A DNA stretch of 64,000 nucleotides from Legionella sp. (lineage in GTDB: Bacteria; Pseudomonadota; Gammaproteobacteria; Legionellales; Legionellaceae): contig JAFKHV010000007.1 in the NCBI GenBank assembly GCA_017306715.1, positions 62,001 to 126,000 of the forward strand, read 5' to 3'. A program made the translations under genes and the position numbers. The notes below the pieces were generated by a model, which was not told the origin of the DNA, ran no database searches, and saw only the letters and a program-made list of their open reading frames with translations. This document shows, one piece after another, positions 17,298 to 27,061 of the stretch; within the stretch, counting starts at the first letter, position 1; each line of letters begins with the position of its first letter.

Positions 17298-17527
17298 AAC
17301 TATCTCCTTTATTGTCGAAATTTTTAGTGACTTATGTGTCACAATTGATATGACATTTGTAGGTTAATAAAATAAGGATATAATGTCAATATAAAATTTA
17401 AAAATAAAAGTCATTCTCATTGGGCGAATAATAAAGACAGGGTTATTGGCTTTTTAGACTAAAATAGCTATTGACTTTGATGTCACGGAATTATTGAGGC
17501 CGGGGTAAAATATACCCCGGTATGGAT

Positions 17528-19099
17528 TTAAAGGGCGGGTTGTAAGTCTTGCTCAAGAAGCGCTTCTTCTGGATGATTATCGGGTCTAAAAATACTGTGC
17601 GAAACCAGTTCTGGACGTGTAACCAAGGGTTTCTTCCAATCTTTTAAAGCCACACCGGTCGTTGGTGCTAACAAGGGCGTTTCTTGAGGTTGGCGTCCCG
17701 GTATTCGCCTTTTCTCATCTGTGACAATATCGTCTAACTCAGGTGCGCTAAGCGACTGAATTTTTGGTTTATAAGATAAAGGTAATACCCGTAAGCGCAT
17801 GACTAGCCACAGAGCTTGTGCTTTAGAGCTCAATTCCTGATAGCCATATTCGTGCGGTGCTTGATAAATTTTTTCCAGGAGACTCGGCGACACAATTTTT
17901 AAGGTGCTCAGTTCTTGGCGAAAATAGATTTTATTGTCATTACCTAAAAGAATGAGCGGAGTATGCTGACGATAATTATAATCAATATCGGGCATGTGTT
18001 CGTAACCTGAATAGTGTGCCGGATTAGGTGTTTGTTCCCCTTGTAGCGCCTTCTGTATGTCATTTAAAGAGGCATGCATACCATTGAGGCAAGCGTTTTT
18101 GTTGTAGTGATTAGCCGGTAGGTCAAAGCTGCCATCTCCATAAGCTTGAATCGGGGCATCTTTAGGGTCGGGTGTGGGATCGTAGGGTTTAACGGTATTG
18201 ACGGAAAATTTGTTTTCTTCGTCATGTAGGCTATTGACGAGAATGCTACCCCATAGACCAAATCGTTTGGGTAACTCCACGCGTAAGTCACCGATAAAAG
18301 ATCCGTGGCCTGCGGCAAAGTGGTCGGTGTAGTAGTGAAAACCAAAAAACTCAATTCCTAAAGAAAGTGCAGTATAGCGATGGGATAAATCCTGCAATTG
18401 CGTCGGCGTTGTTTTAGCGGGAAAGGGTTTTAAGGTATCGCGAATACGCAAAAATTCATCATTCTCAGAATGGTAATTTGGATCCAAAGACCATTGTTCC
18501 AAATGATAAGCCAGGCGCGCATAACGGAGGGCCAGGAAATGGCTGATGGCATAAGCACGGATAGACCAAGGAGTAAAATGAGACATATTGCGCGTGAGCA
18601 TATCACCGTAATTACGAACCCGGGTGGCGAACATCAGTTGTTGTACATAAAAATTTAATGTTTCTGAAAAAGGAATATAGCGGGCATTATTAATTTTATA
18701 AATAGTCTCAATTTCTTTAATGGTTGTTTGGGGATTTGCCAGGCGTCGGTATGAGTCCAGAAGTTTATCCATTTCTTCATCATTGATGGGTTTACTGGTT
18801 AAATACTTACCAAGCTTTTGTTGATATTTGTCATACTCATCACTTTCATCAAATTCTTTGTGGGTCGGGAGATTTAAAGAGACTTCGTTACCACCATAGT
18901 AATCTCCAGACATACCGCATACTTGTCCTGCAGTCATCTTTAGATTCAGCGGTACGGGCATACCATCATCATCAAGGCGTTGCATAGTAATGGATAGGGT
19001 TCCGTTATTGTCAAAATGGACGTAGTTATTATTTTTTAACTTTTGCCAATTATTGATACGGACACTGTTTCCCAATTGCGTATGTTCATTTGTATCCAC
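17528..19099 (-). CDS. Zinc metallophospholipase C-like protein (PlcC/CegC1-like), effector candidate
   Basis: Protein of 523 residues without a signal peptide. The central region has the His/Asp-rich pattern of zinc-dependent phospholipases C: a GDYYGG segment near 70, FGFHYYTDHFAAGHGS around 255-270 and NSLHDEEN soon after. The layout reminds me of the Legionella PlcC/CegC1 group, where such enzymes are Dot/Icm substrates acting on host phospholipids, but this is recognition by pattern, not an alignment. The C-terminal tail is Glu-rich (HPEEALLEQDLQPAL). GTG start, with AAGGAG 7 bases upstream. Followed at a distance by its own promoter region only; no operon partner. Confidence 0.55.
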   Translation of the reverse strand: MDTNEHTQLGNSVRINNWQKLKNNNYVHFDNNGTLSITMQRLDDDGMPVPLNLKMTAGQVCGMSGDYYGGNEVSLNLPTHKEFDESDEYDKYQQKLGKYLTSKPINDEEMDKLLDSYRRLANPQTTIKEIETIYKINNARYIPFSETLNFYVQQLMFATRVRNYGDMLTRNMSHFTPWSIRAYAISHFLALRYARLAYHLEQWSLDPNYHSENDEFLRIRDTLKPFPAKTTPTQLQDLSHRYTALSLGIEFFGFHYYTDHFAAGHGSFIGDLRVELPKRFGLWGSILVNSLHDEENKFSVNTVKPYDPTPDPKDAPIQAYGDGSFDLPANHYNKNACLNGMHASLNDIQKALQGEQTPNPAHYSGYEHMPDIDYNYRQHTPLILLGNDNKIYFRQELSTLKIVSPSLLEKIYQAPHEYGYQELSSKAQALWLVMRLRVLPLSYKPKIQSLSAPELDDIVTDEKRRIPGRQPQETPLLAPTTGVALKDWKKPLVTRPELVSHSIFRPDNHPEEALLEQDLQPAL

Positions 19100-19207
19100 A
19101 ACATTCTCCTTGTTATTTAATACATTATGTAACTTAAATGAAGCATGAGGCTGTTGATTTACGGCATGTTATATTGCTGTTCAATAGTCAATTAATATAG
19201 AAGGGAG

Positions 19208-20176
19208 TTATTTCTTTTGCAATTGAGTATGCTCAGAATGTTGGTTAACAATATATTCATCAATGACCTCGACATTATTGAATATTCTTGAGCTTCGACG
19301 GCTTGCAGGGGATGAGTGTTTTTGGGGGGAATATTGGCGAGGAGTAGTTTGTCCTGAGGACATGAGACTAGATAATTTAGAGGTATAAGGGGAGGGTCTA
19401 CTGTCCAATAAATTATAACCTTGAGTCTTGAATCCTAAATAAACTAACAGGCGAGAAAACCAGTTTAGAGGGCGTGGAATAATTTTTTTTCCAGGAGGGC
19501 AGTTACTCTGCATAACTTGAGCTTCATCACTCGATCGATACCGGGTCAACTGTTTTTTTAAAGAGATATCTTGAGTTGCAAGATCAATTATATTGCGTGC
19601 GGTCCAAGCACCACAATGAATATCATTGTGCTGCACCCCTTGATAGCGTGTTTCGAAACGCATTTCGTGTGCTTTTTTTTCTCCAAAAACAGAAGCAATA
19701 CCTTTTTTTAGTGAGGCCTTCATGGCCTCAGTATTATACAGAAAGGAGAAAAGCCTAGGGCGTGAGTCAATTAGTGTCGCACAATTTTTCTCGGGCTCAT
19801 AACACAGGGTAACCCAATGCATGCGCGGGAAAAGTCCCAAAATTTTGCAGCCCTCAGCGACGGGAAGCAGAATTCGCTCTTTTTGCAAAAGCGTTTGTAT
19901 TACTTGCGGATTACTTTGATACTCATCCTTAAGATCAGTAAATATGTGTTCAATAGTTTGAAGCAGAGTCGTTTTTGAATTATCGGATGCGGGATCCAAT
20001 ACCAAGGCATGAGGGGTAACATATCCTAATGGAGCGAGTATGCTACCGAGAGTATAATGCACAGGTAAAGAATTTTCTAATTTTGTCCCTAAAGCTTCGC
20101 GCATGATGCTTTCAGAATATTTGTAAGCAAAACTGTGTAGTTTTTTTTCTTCTGTTTTTTCGTTGCGACTGAACAT
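19208..20176 (-). CDS. Clan CE (Ulp1/YopJ-like) cysteine peptidase candidate, putative effector
   Basis: Protein of 322 residues with no named homologue that I recognise. It shows the ordered catalytic pattern of clan CE: H120-W121 (RMHWVTLCYE), D137 (TLIDSRP), Q182 (GVQHND) and C188-G189 (HCGAW). Spacing and the HW/CGAW contexts match Ulp1-type proteases and YopJ-type acetyltransferases, both used by intracellular bacteria against ubiquitin, SUMO or kinase pathways. There is no signal peptide. The C-terminal 80 residues are Ser/Arg-rich and probably disordered, ending in a polar tail. Lies in a cluster of effector-like genes; substrate unknown. Confidence 0.6.
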   Translation of the reverse strand: MFSRNEKTEEKKLHSFAYKYSESIMREALGTKLENSLPVHYTLGSILAPLGYVTPHALVLDPASDNSKTTLLQTIEHIFTDLKDEYQSNPQVIQTLLQKERILLPVAEGCKILGLFPRMHWVTLCYEPEKNCATLIDSRPRLFSFLYNTEAMKASLKKGIASVFGEKKAHEMRFETRYQGVQHNDIHCGAWTARNIIDLATQDISLKKQLTRYRSSDEAQVMQSNCPPGKKIIPRPLNWFSRLLVYLGFKTQGYNLLDSRPSPYTSKLSSLMSSGQTTPRQYSPQKHSSPASRRSSRIFNNVEVIDEYIVNQHSEHTQLQKK

Positions 20177-20260
20177 AATCGTAAGAGGACTCTTAATTTT
20201 TGGTAATAAGTTTTAGCTTCATATACTATACATGAATAACCTTATCTAAAGATTAAGAAA

Positions 20261-21199
20261 TCACTTAAAAGGATAAAAAAAAGTCACTTCGTGTTTATTA
20301 TTGTAGAGATGTTGAATATGCGCATCCGGTATTTTTTGCAATTGCTTAATAATACTTAAATCCGTCTCACCCTGTAATTTTATGGTAATGATTAATTGTC
20401 GTGCTTTATTACTTTTGATCCATAGGTCAATTAACCTGAATGCCCGCTCGGGATAACAAGCCACATCCGAAAGTAACCAATCGATAGGTTTAGAAAACTC
20501 TTTAGGTTCCAGCGCAAAAGCACTTTGCTGACGCGAAGAGACTCCCGGTAAAGAGGCGATTTCTGGTGCCAAAGGTGCTTTATCGATTGCCAGCACCTGT
20601 GTGCCAAATGTATGCATCACATAAGTCCAACCACCAGGGGATGCACCTAAATCAACTACGGTTTCTCCCGTTTGTGGATAACGGCCTAAAACAGACAAGG
20701 CCTCCCATAACTTCAAATACGCACGATTCGGTGGGTTTGTTTTATCCTCAATAAATTGACAATGACCATCGGGCCAAGGGTGCGATCGTTTGGCGCTATA
20801 TATCAAGGTGTGTTCATCTAATAAAGAGAAGACGCCGATTTGCGGGAGCGGATCAATTGACGGGAAGGTTTGCACCAAATTGGGGCAGGTTTTTACTTGC
20901 GCTTCAATTAATCGGGAGCGGCGAATGTGTGATAACGGATGCAAATACCAATATTTTTGTACTTGCCGTAAAATTTTTGCTGCTGCTGAGATTGATTGAA
21001 CGTTTACAACTTTGGGCTCATACCAAATGTCTTGAGCAAAACAAACGGCCTTTGGCTCCTCGGTACTGAGCAGTAAATCTCCGGCAATAGTAAAATTACT
21101 CTGTAGTTCTTGTTTTAATTCGGAAGCGAACTGTGGGTGCAGCAGATACGCGGCGTTTATTGGATATTTAGGGTTTAAATGAGGCAAAGCGGTATTCAT
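20261..21199 (-). CDS. RlmM/FtsJ-type rRNA 2'-O-methyltransferase-like protein
   Basis: SAM-dependent methyltransferase of 312 residues. The SAM-binding motif is VVDLGASPGGWTYVMHTFG, followed by an acidic second motif (LAIDKAP), SDVACYP (catalytic Asp) and IITIKLQGE (catalytic Lys), the FtsJ K-D-K arrangement. Domain order, with ~170 residues before the Rossmann domain, resembles RlmM, which methylates C2498 of 23S rRNA. It is shorter than Escherichia coli RlmM (~366 residues), so I keep the name generic. Confidence 0.75.
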   Translation of the reverse strand: MNTALPHLNPKYPINAAYLLHPQFASELKQELQSNFTIAGDLLLSTEEPKAVCFAQDIWYEPKVVNVQSISAAAKILRQVQKYWYLHPLSHIRRSRLIEAQVKTCPNLVQTFPSIDPLPQIGVFSLLDEHTLIYSAKRSHPWPDGHCQFIEDKTNPPNRAYLKLWEALSVLGRYPQTGETVVDLGASPGGWTYVMHTFGTQVLAIDKAPLAPEIASLPGVSSRQQSAFALEPKEFSKPIDWLLSDVACYPERAFRLIDLWIKSNKARQLIITIKLQGETDLSIIKQLQKIPDAHIQHLYNNKHEVTFFYPFK

Positions 21200-21337
21200 C
21201 TACAAATAAAAGGACATTATAAATAGTTATACTCCTAAAATGAAACCCAGACGCTTCTAATTTTTGAGCGATTTGGTAGGGTAAGTCGCCCATGCTACAC
21301 TGATGCTATGCTAGGACAAAGATTCAAGGAGTGAAGC

Positions 21338-22450
21338 ATGCACGTAAAAGCTGCGGTAGCTTATGCACCGAAAGCGCCATTAGTCATTGAAACTGTGGAT
21401 TTGGAAGGCCCCAGAGCGGGCGAGGTATTAGTCGAGATTAAAGCGACAGGCGTTTGTCATACCGATGCATTTACGCTCTCTGGAGAAGACCCTGAGGGGC
21501 TTTTCCCCGCAATATTAGGACATGAAGGCGCAGGCGTCATCGTTGAGGTGGGGGCGGGCGTTACTTCAGTAAAGCCTGGTGATCATGTAATTCCTTTGTA
21601 TACTCCGGAATGTCGCCAATGTGCTTATTGTTTATCCCAAAAAACTAATCTCTGCCAGGCAATCCGCAGTACTCAGGGGCAAGGGTTAATGCCTGATGGT
21701 ACCAGTCGCTTTCATCGCGCGGGCAAACCTATTTTTCACTATATGGGAACGTCTACGTTCGCACAGTACACGGTCTTGCCTGAAATTTCTGTAGCAAAAA
21801 TTCATCCCGAGGCTCCTTTTGACAAAGTATGTTACATCGGCTGTGGGGTCACTACCGGAATTGGTGCGGTAATTTATACCGCGAAAGTGACTCCTGGGGC
21901 GCGCGTAGTTGTATTTGGTCTTGGCGGTATTGGGCTGAATGTAATCCAGGGGGCACGAATGGTAGGTGCTTCACAAATTGTTGGCGTTGATATTAATCCC
22001 CAGCGTCGTGTACTAGCCGAAAAAATGGGCATGACCGATTTTGTCAATCCGCAAGAGGTTGGCAAGGACTTGATTGATTATTTAGTGTCGCTTACGCAAG
22101 GTGGCGCGGATTATAGTTTTGAATGCGTGGGCAATGTGCAGCTGATGCGCCAGGCACTTGAATGTTGCCATAAGGGCTGGGGGGTATGTACGATTATTGG
22201 TGTAGCGGGTGCGGGTCAAGAAATCGCAACACGGCCTTTTCAATTAGTTACCGGTAGAGTCTGGAAAGGTTCCGCCTTTGGTGGTGCACGTGGCCGTACG
22301 GATGTACCTAAAATTGTCGATTGGTATATGGACGGAAAAATTAACATCGACGATTTAATTACTCAGGTGATGCCTTTAGAAAAAATAAACGAAGCATTTA
22401 CGCTTATGCATCAGGGCGAATCCATTCGCACGGTGCTGACCTTCGATTAA
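21338..22450 (+). CDS. frmA: S-(hydroxymethyl)glutathione dehydrogenase (class III alcohol dehydrogenase)
   Basis: Zinc- and NAD-dependent dehydrogenase of 370 residues that oxidises S-hydroxymethylglutathione in formaldehyde detoxification. Catalytic-zinc residues sit in [12 protein letters not shown] and GHEGAG, and structural-zinc cysteines in [17 protein letters not shown]. The nucleotide motif is [15 protein letters not shown]. Length and sequence match class III ADH closely. RBS AAGGAG precedes the ATG. S-formylglutathione hydrolase follows after eight bases, the standard two-enzyme module. Also known as adhC. Confidence 0.95.
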   Translation: MHVKAAVAYAPKAPLVIETVDLEGPRAGEVLVEIKATGVCHTDAFTLSGEDPEGLFPAILGHEGAGVIVEVGAGVTSVKPGDHVIPLYTPECRQCAYCLSQKTNLCQAIRSTQGQGLMPDGTSRFHRAGKPIFHYMGTSTFAQYTVLPEISVAKIHPEAPFDKVCYIGCGVTTGIGAVIYTAKVTPGARVVVFGLGGIGLNVIQGARMVGASQIVGVDINPQRRVLAEKMGMTDFVNPQEVGKDLIDYLVSLTQGGADYSFECVGNVQLMRQALECCHKGWGVCTIIGVAGAGQEIATRPFQLVTGRVWKGSAFGGARGRTDVPKIVDWYMDGKINIDDLITQVMPLEKINEAFTLMHQGESIRTVLTFD

Positions 22451-22458
22451 GGAGAGTT

Positions 22459-23307
22459 ATGCAGAATCTTAAGCTTCTGGAAAATCATCAATGTTTTGGT
22501 GGAGAGCAGCGCGTATATACACACGATGCGCATACCACCGACTGCGCCATGCGCTTTGCTCTTTATTTACCGCCACAGATGGTACAAAAGTCCTGCCCGG
22601 TGATTTACTGGCTTTCTGGATTGACCTGTACGGAGCAGAATTTTATTACAAAAGCAGGTGCTCAGCGTGTTGCTGCAGAACTCGGACTAATCTTGGTAAT
22701 TCCGGATACCAGTCCTCGCGGGATTGCGCAGATGGCAACTCAAGACTCTGAGTATTTAGGCGAGGGTGCAGGTTTTTATATTAACGCACGACAAGAACCT
22801 TGGGTGAAACATTATCAAATGGAGAATTATATAACCCAAGAATTGCCGCAGGTGGTGCAAGAGCTGCTTCCGCAAATGATTACCGCTATGGGAATTTTTG
22901 GTCATTCTATGGGTGGACATGGTGCGTTGACCCTTGCCTTAAAAAATCAGCAACAGTATCAATCCGTCTCCGCACTTGCGCCCATCTGTGCGCCATCACA
23001 GACAACCTGGGGGCAACATGTTTTTCAAGCGTACCTTGGAGAAGATCCGGATACATGGAATAATTCTGATGCGAGTGCACTAATCAAACAATATGGTTGG
23101 CAGCATGGTGAAATTTTAATTGATCAGGGCCAAGAAGATGAGTATCTACACGAACAGTTGAAACCGCACATCTTTGCACAAGCCTGCGAAGAAGCCAAAG
23201 TGCCCCTGCGGCTTAGGATGCACAAGGGATATGACCATAGTTATTATTTTGTGGCCACTTTTATTGAGGATCATCTTAACTTTCATGCAACAGCTTTGAT
23301 GAATTGA
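22459..23307 (+). CDS. fghA: S-formylglutathione hydrolase
   Basis: Esterase-family alpha/beta hydrolase of 282 residues that splits S-formylglutathione to formate and glutathione, the second step after the upstream dehydrogenase. The nucleophile elbow is GHSMGGHGAL. The oxyanion/N-terminal WLSGLTCTEQNF segment and the late GYDHSYYF with the catalytic His are diagnostic. RBS AAGGAGAG is just before the ATG. The tight pairing supports a formaldehyde detoxification operon. Confidence 0.95.
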   Translation: MQNLKLLENHQCFGGEQRVYTHDAHTTDCAMRFALYLPPQMVQKSCPVIYWLSGLTCTEQNFITKAGAQRVAAELGLILVIPDTSPRGIAQMATQDSEYLGEGAGFYINARQEPWVKHYQMENYITQELPQVVQELLPQMITAMGIFGHSMGGHGALTLALKNQQQYQSVSALAPICAPSQTTWGQHVFQAYLGEDPDTWNNSDASALIKQYGWQHGEILIDQGQEDEYLHEQLKPHIFAQACEEAKVPLRLRMHKGYDHSYYFVATFIEDHLNFHATALMN

Positions 23308-23318
23308 AGGAATAAATT

Positions 23319-23753
23319 GTGAGAAAACTAATTGCAATTGCCTTGATGACCCTTATCGGCAAGATTTCAGCACAAAGTAATTCAGAGTTAAATAAAGAAA
23401 TTGTGACTCAATTTTACCAAAAAGCCATTAATGAGAAAGATTTTGCCGCCGCAAAACCTTATTTAGGCGCATGGTATATTCAGCATAATCCTCTGGCTGA
23501 GGATGGGCTCGCTGGATTAGAAAAGTATTTAAACTTTTTGCGTACCCGTTATCCCTTAGCTCACAGCGAAATAAAGCGCGTATTTGCCGAGGGTGATTAT
23601 GTAATCGTTCACGTACATTCCATCCTCGAGCCAGGAACTAAAGGACGAGCGATTATCGATATATTTCGTCTTGCAGAAGGCAAAATTTATGAACATTGGG
23701 ATGTAACGCAATCTATTCCGGATACGGCAGCTAACAGCAACGGCATGTTTTAA
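23319..23753 (+). CDS. Exported SnoaL/NTF2-like protein
   Basis: Protein of 144 residues with an N-terminal signal peptide (RKLIAIALMTLIGKISAQ) and a SnoaL-like NTF2 fold: IVTQFYQKAINEKDFAAAKPYLG, YIQHNPLAEDGLAGL, then strands ending VIVHVHSILEP and FRLAEGKIYEHWDV. Members include small-molecule cyclases/isomerases and many of unknown function. GTG start with AAGGAA upstream. It follows fghA by 11 bases and may be co-transcribed with the formaldehyde operon. Confidence 0.8.
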   Translation: MRKLIAIALMTLIGKISAQSNSELNKEIVTQFYQKAINEKDFAAAKPYLGAWYIQHNPLAEDGLAGLEKYLNFLRTRYPLAHSEIKRVFAEGDYVIVHVHSILEPGTKGRAIIDIFRLAEGKIYEHWDVTQSIPDTAANSNGMF

Positions 23754-23850
23754 CTCCTGGAGGGTATTGCCAATTTTTGTAAAGCTGGCTTTTTCAAGTG
23801 GCTCGCTGTATAATTTGCGCTCAATTTGGGTGGTGTGGATGGGAGAGTGC

Positions 23851-25605
23851 ATGATGTGGATGAATTTAAACTGTGATCTGGATGAAGAGAACAGTATTGA
23901 GCAGTTTAAACATGACTTAGTGAATCTTTCCTCTGGGTATTGCGGTTTATCTTTCGATTTTAAACATCTTGATTTTGATCGCCATAAAGAAATACTTAAA
24001 CTTATCCCATCCTGGTTTCCACCTCATGTTAATATCTTGCGAGTGGATGCAAACGAGCTATTATCGGCAAAAAATATACCACAATGGCAAGAATTTATAG
24101 CAACTTTACCCATTAATACCTTAGGTTTTCATTGGGGAAATCCAAAGTCAGATATCCAACCTCAGCATATTAATGATTTTTTATCATTTGCCTCTAATGC
24201 TAAGAACATTAAGAAAATAATTTTCCCTGATCTATCATCACAAAATTCAAAAGAGTTAAAGAAACAATTAAAGAAATTTGCATCCATAACGTCCTGGAAT
24301 TTCACCATAGATACGGAAGGAGGCGCTCTTTTTTTTCTGGCATGGTTGAAAACCAAGCCTAGTATCGAAAGATTACGTTTATCAACTCAACAATTTCCAA
24401 CACCAGTAACGGTAAAACTAATTGCCGATAATTGGGGCAAGGAGATAAAAGAGCTTGAGTTAGAGCATTTTTTAGGTAAAAAATTCATGGATGCAATGGA
24501 TGTACAGTACAGTCTATTTACAAATATCCCTGCACTTGAATCCTTAAGTTTAGCAAAAAACGAATTGGAGACACATGAGCTTAAAAAACTCAAAGCTTTC
24601 ATCGAGACGCTACCAAAAAACCTCTATCACCTGAGCCTTGCAGATAATTTCCAAATTCAAAATATAGAAAAATTAAAAAATTTATTCCCCTATCTTCCTT
24701 CTGGATTGAGGGTATTGGATCTATCACGTAACAATTTAAGCACGATAGATGATAGTTTTTTTAAGAATACCCTTCGTTCTCTTGATACATTAAATTTAAG
24801 CGCGACTGAGATTCCTACGTTCAGCGGGCTACCTCCTTCAGTGACGACACTCGTATATGCTCATAGAACGCATGGCGATTGGTGCACGAATGCCATAGAA
24901 TATGAGGCGTTCTTAAAACTTATTCGTACTATTCCGAGCTCTGTTATAAAGCTTGATTTAAGTCATAATGAATTCGGGAAGCTCACCGAGGTTCAATTAA
25001 AGCAGCTGAAAGAGGCGATACCTAAAGATATACAACAAGTCTATCTAGGGGCAACTAACTTATTCACAGATAAAAATCTGTCACGACTTGAATCCACTGT
25101 TAATTTATTGACTGAAGATAAAAATAAATACTTTTATGGTGAAAGTAGCGAAAATTATGTAGAGCGAGCCCGAAAAGGCTGGAAAGGAGTAGATGGTTAT
25201 CCCAAACCACCTTCTCTGGCTGAGGTTGACCGTGATAAAGAACTGTTCATGCAATTAACGCAAAAAGTGGGTTTGGCAGTTTCTGAATATACCGCATGGT
25301 CAGTTAATAAAACTGCCAAACGAGGTCCTGAAGGGTGGTTTACTCGCTGGCGTCATGGTGCTGCAGGTGTGCTACGAGCCGAGAATTTATCAACAACGAT
25401 AGAGGGCTGTACCCGTTTGCAAGATGCTGTAGAGAGAATCAATGAATTCCTAAAAAATAAGCATACTCGTTACCATAATCACTCATTTGCTTGTTTTCTA
25501 CTGGATCAATTAACTACACTTAAAGAGATGGAGTGGTATGAACGTTGTGCAGCGGAATATCCGCACTACAAACCATATCCTCTGGCTACACTTAATCAGG
25601 GATAG
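23851..25605 (+). CDS. Leucine-rich repeat protein, effector candidate
   Basis: Protein of about 584 residues with irregular leucine-rich repeats over roughly 60-450, for example LRVLDLSRNNLSTIDDSFF and LDTLNLSATEIPTFSGLP. LRRs mediate protein-protein contacts and are common in Legionella effectors. A helical C-terminal domain follows (~475-584) containing GWFTRWRHGAAGVLRAENL. Starts at 23851 or 23854 are preferred because GGGAGAG precedes them; the frame is open for 28 codons more upstream. No signal peptide. Host targeting is inferred. Confidence 0.75.
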   Translation: MMWMNLNCDLDEENSIEQFKHDLVNLSSGYCGLSFDFKHLDFDRHKEILKLIPSWFPPHVNILRVDANELLSAKNIPQWQEFIATLPINTLGFHWGNPKSDIQPQHINDFLSFASNAKNIKKIIFPDLSSQNSKELKKQLKKFASITSWNFTIDTEGGALFFLAWLKTKPSIERLRLSTQQFPTPVTVKLIADNWGKEIKELELEHFLGKKFMDAMDVQYSLFTNIPALESLSLAKNELETHELKKLKAFIETLPKNLYHLSLADNFQIQNIEKLKNLFPYLPSGLRVLDLSRNNLSTIDDSFFKNTLRSLDTLNLSATEIPTFSGLPPSVTTLVYAHRTHGDWCTNAIEYEAFLKLIRTIPSSVIKLDLSHNEFGKLTEVQLKQLKEAIPKDIQQVYLGATNLFTDKNLSRLESTVNLLTEDKNKYFYGESSENYVERARKGWKGVDGYPKPPSLAEVDRDKELFMQLTQKVGLAVSEYTAWSVNKTAKRGPEGWFTRWRHGAAGVLRAENLSTTIEGCTRLQDAVERINEFLKNKHTRYHNHSFACFLLDQLTTLKEMEWYERCAAEYPHYKPYPLATLNQG

Positions 25606-25642
25606 GGATTTGCTTGATTATAAGCAATATTGAAGGAAGAAT

Positions 25643-26953
25643 ATGAAGACCAACCGCAATTTAGACGTCACTGCGTCCCAATTTGGGGTGGCGCGAATTG
25701 AGGAATATCACCAACAGATATTGTCCACGGGCAAGTATCCAGAAATTATTATTGATGCCGTTGCTCAAGAACCTGAGACTTTTTTGCTCCAGGTCTATGC
25801 TGCAACTTATTTTCTTTATGCTCAGCGAAATATCGGTATTATTTCTGCTCAGGAGCATTTGCTTGAGGCAGAGAAACAACTTTCCCAAGTAAATCACCGT
25901 GAGCAATTGATTTTTTATGCGGTGGATGCCTGGGCCCATAACGATTATATTCAGGCTTTGTGCTTATTTAAAAGTGTAGCGCAACTTTATCCAAGGGATA
26001 CCTTGGCGGTAAAATTTGCTGAATGGCTTTATTATTGTTGTGGGCAAAAATATTATGCTCAGGATTACCTCGCATTATGTGAGGCGGTGTACTCCCATAA
26101 TGAAGATGACCCATCCTTTCTAGCGATGTATGCTTTTGCTCAAGAGCTAGTTGGTCACCGACTTAAGGCAGAACAAGAAGCACAGCGTGCATTAATTTTA
26201 AATCCTCACGAAGCTTGGGCCCAGCACTGTCTAGCTCATGTTTATCATCAGCAGGGGCAATTTGCAGAGGGCATCAATGCGCTCGAAAATTGGCGGGTGG
26301 ATTGGGAAAATATTTCTCCCTTATTGATTGGTCATAATTTATGGCATTTAGCTCTATTTTATATCGCGAATCGCCAAGGACAGCAGGCCATAAATCTGTT
26401 ACCACAGATTCTTGGTATGTTTCCTGAAGTAGTGGTATCGCACATTGATGCGATTTCTCTACTTTGGCGCTTGGAACTTGCAGGATTTTCCCAACCGCAG
26501 TGGCTAAAAAAGCTGGCTCATATTGTTGAAAGTGCTGCATCTGAACATTTTACCGGATTTAATACACTACATTATATCTATTGTTTGGCTCACGGCGGCG
26601 ATGAAATCGTACTCAATAAAGCACTAGCTGACCTGAAGCTTTTTGCTTTTGCTCAGGCAGGAACTTACAGTGGAACATTATGGCAGGAGGTTATTTTTCC
26701 TTTTTGTAAAGCAATCGTTGCATGTACTCATGAGGAATATGAAAAAGCTTACGAACTCATCCACCCTAATTGGCGGCGTTACCTTGAACTTGGGGGGAGT
26801 GATGCGCAAGGGGAGGTTTTTGCCCAAAGCTATTTTTTATGTCTACTGCGATTGGGTAAAAATAAAGAAGCAAAAGACGTGTTTGAGCAAAGCCTTGCAC
26901 ACTATCAAAACACACCCCTTGCTCAGTCCTGGTTTGATCAAGCACAACGTTAA
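25643..26953 (+). CDS. TPR-containing protein (TTC38-like)
   Basis: All-helical protein of 436 residues with tetratricopeptide-type helix pairs, e.g. ELVGHRLKAEQEAQRALILNP followed by AWAQHCLAHVYHQQGQFAEG. Overall layout (HDAISLLWRLELAG and a late LDLFVQS-like FAQSYFLCLLRLGK) resembles the TTC38 family found in bacteria and animals, whose function is not known. AAGGAAG precedes the ATG. It starts 37 bases after the LRR gene on the same strand, so they may share a transcript. Confidence 0.75.
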   Translation: MKTNRNLDVTASQFGVARIEEYHQQILSTGKYPEIIIDAVAQEPETFLLQVYAATYFLYAQRNIGIISAQEHLLEAEKQLSQVNHREQLIFYAVDAWAHNDYIQALCLFKSVAQLYPRDTLAVKFAEWLYYCCGQKYYAQDYLALCEAVYSHNEDDPSFLAMYAFAQELVGHRLKAEQEAQRALILNPHEAWAQHCLAHVYHQQGQFAEGINALENWRVDWENISPLLIGHNLWHLALFYIANRQGQQAINLLPQILGMFPEVVVSHIDAISLLWRLELAGFSQPQWLKKLAHIVESAASEHFTGFNTLHYIYCLAHGGDEIVLNKALADLKLFAFAQAGTYSGTLWQEVIFPFCKAIVACTHEEYEKAYELIHPNWRRYLELGGSDAQGEVFAQSYFLCLLRLGKNKEAKDVFEQSLAHYQNTPLAQSWFDQAQR

Positions 26954-27061
26954 TTCGTACTGTTTGGCAAGATATCAGATTAATGTGATGTAGTGAATCT
27001 GCTAATGGAATATTAATTTTTAGGCTTTTTTGCTAAACTACAGGGCTGTTTTATTATCAAG

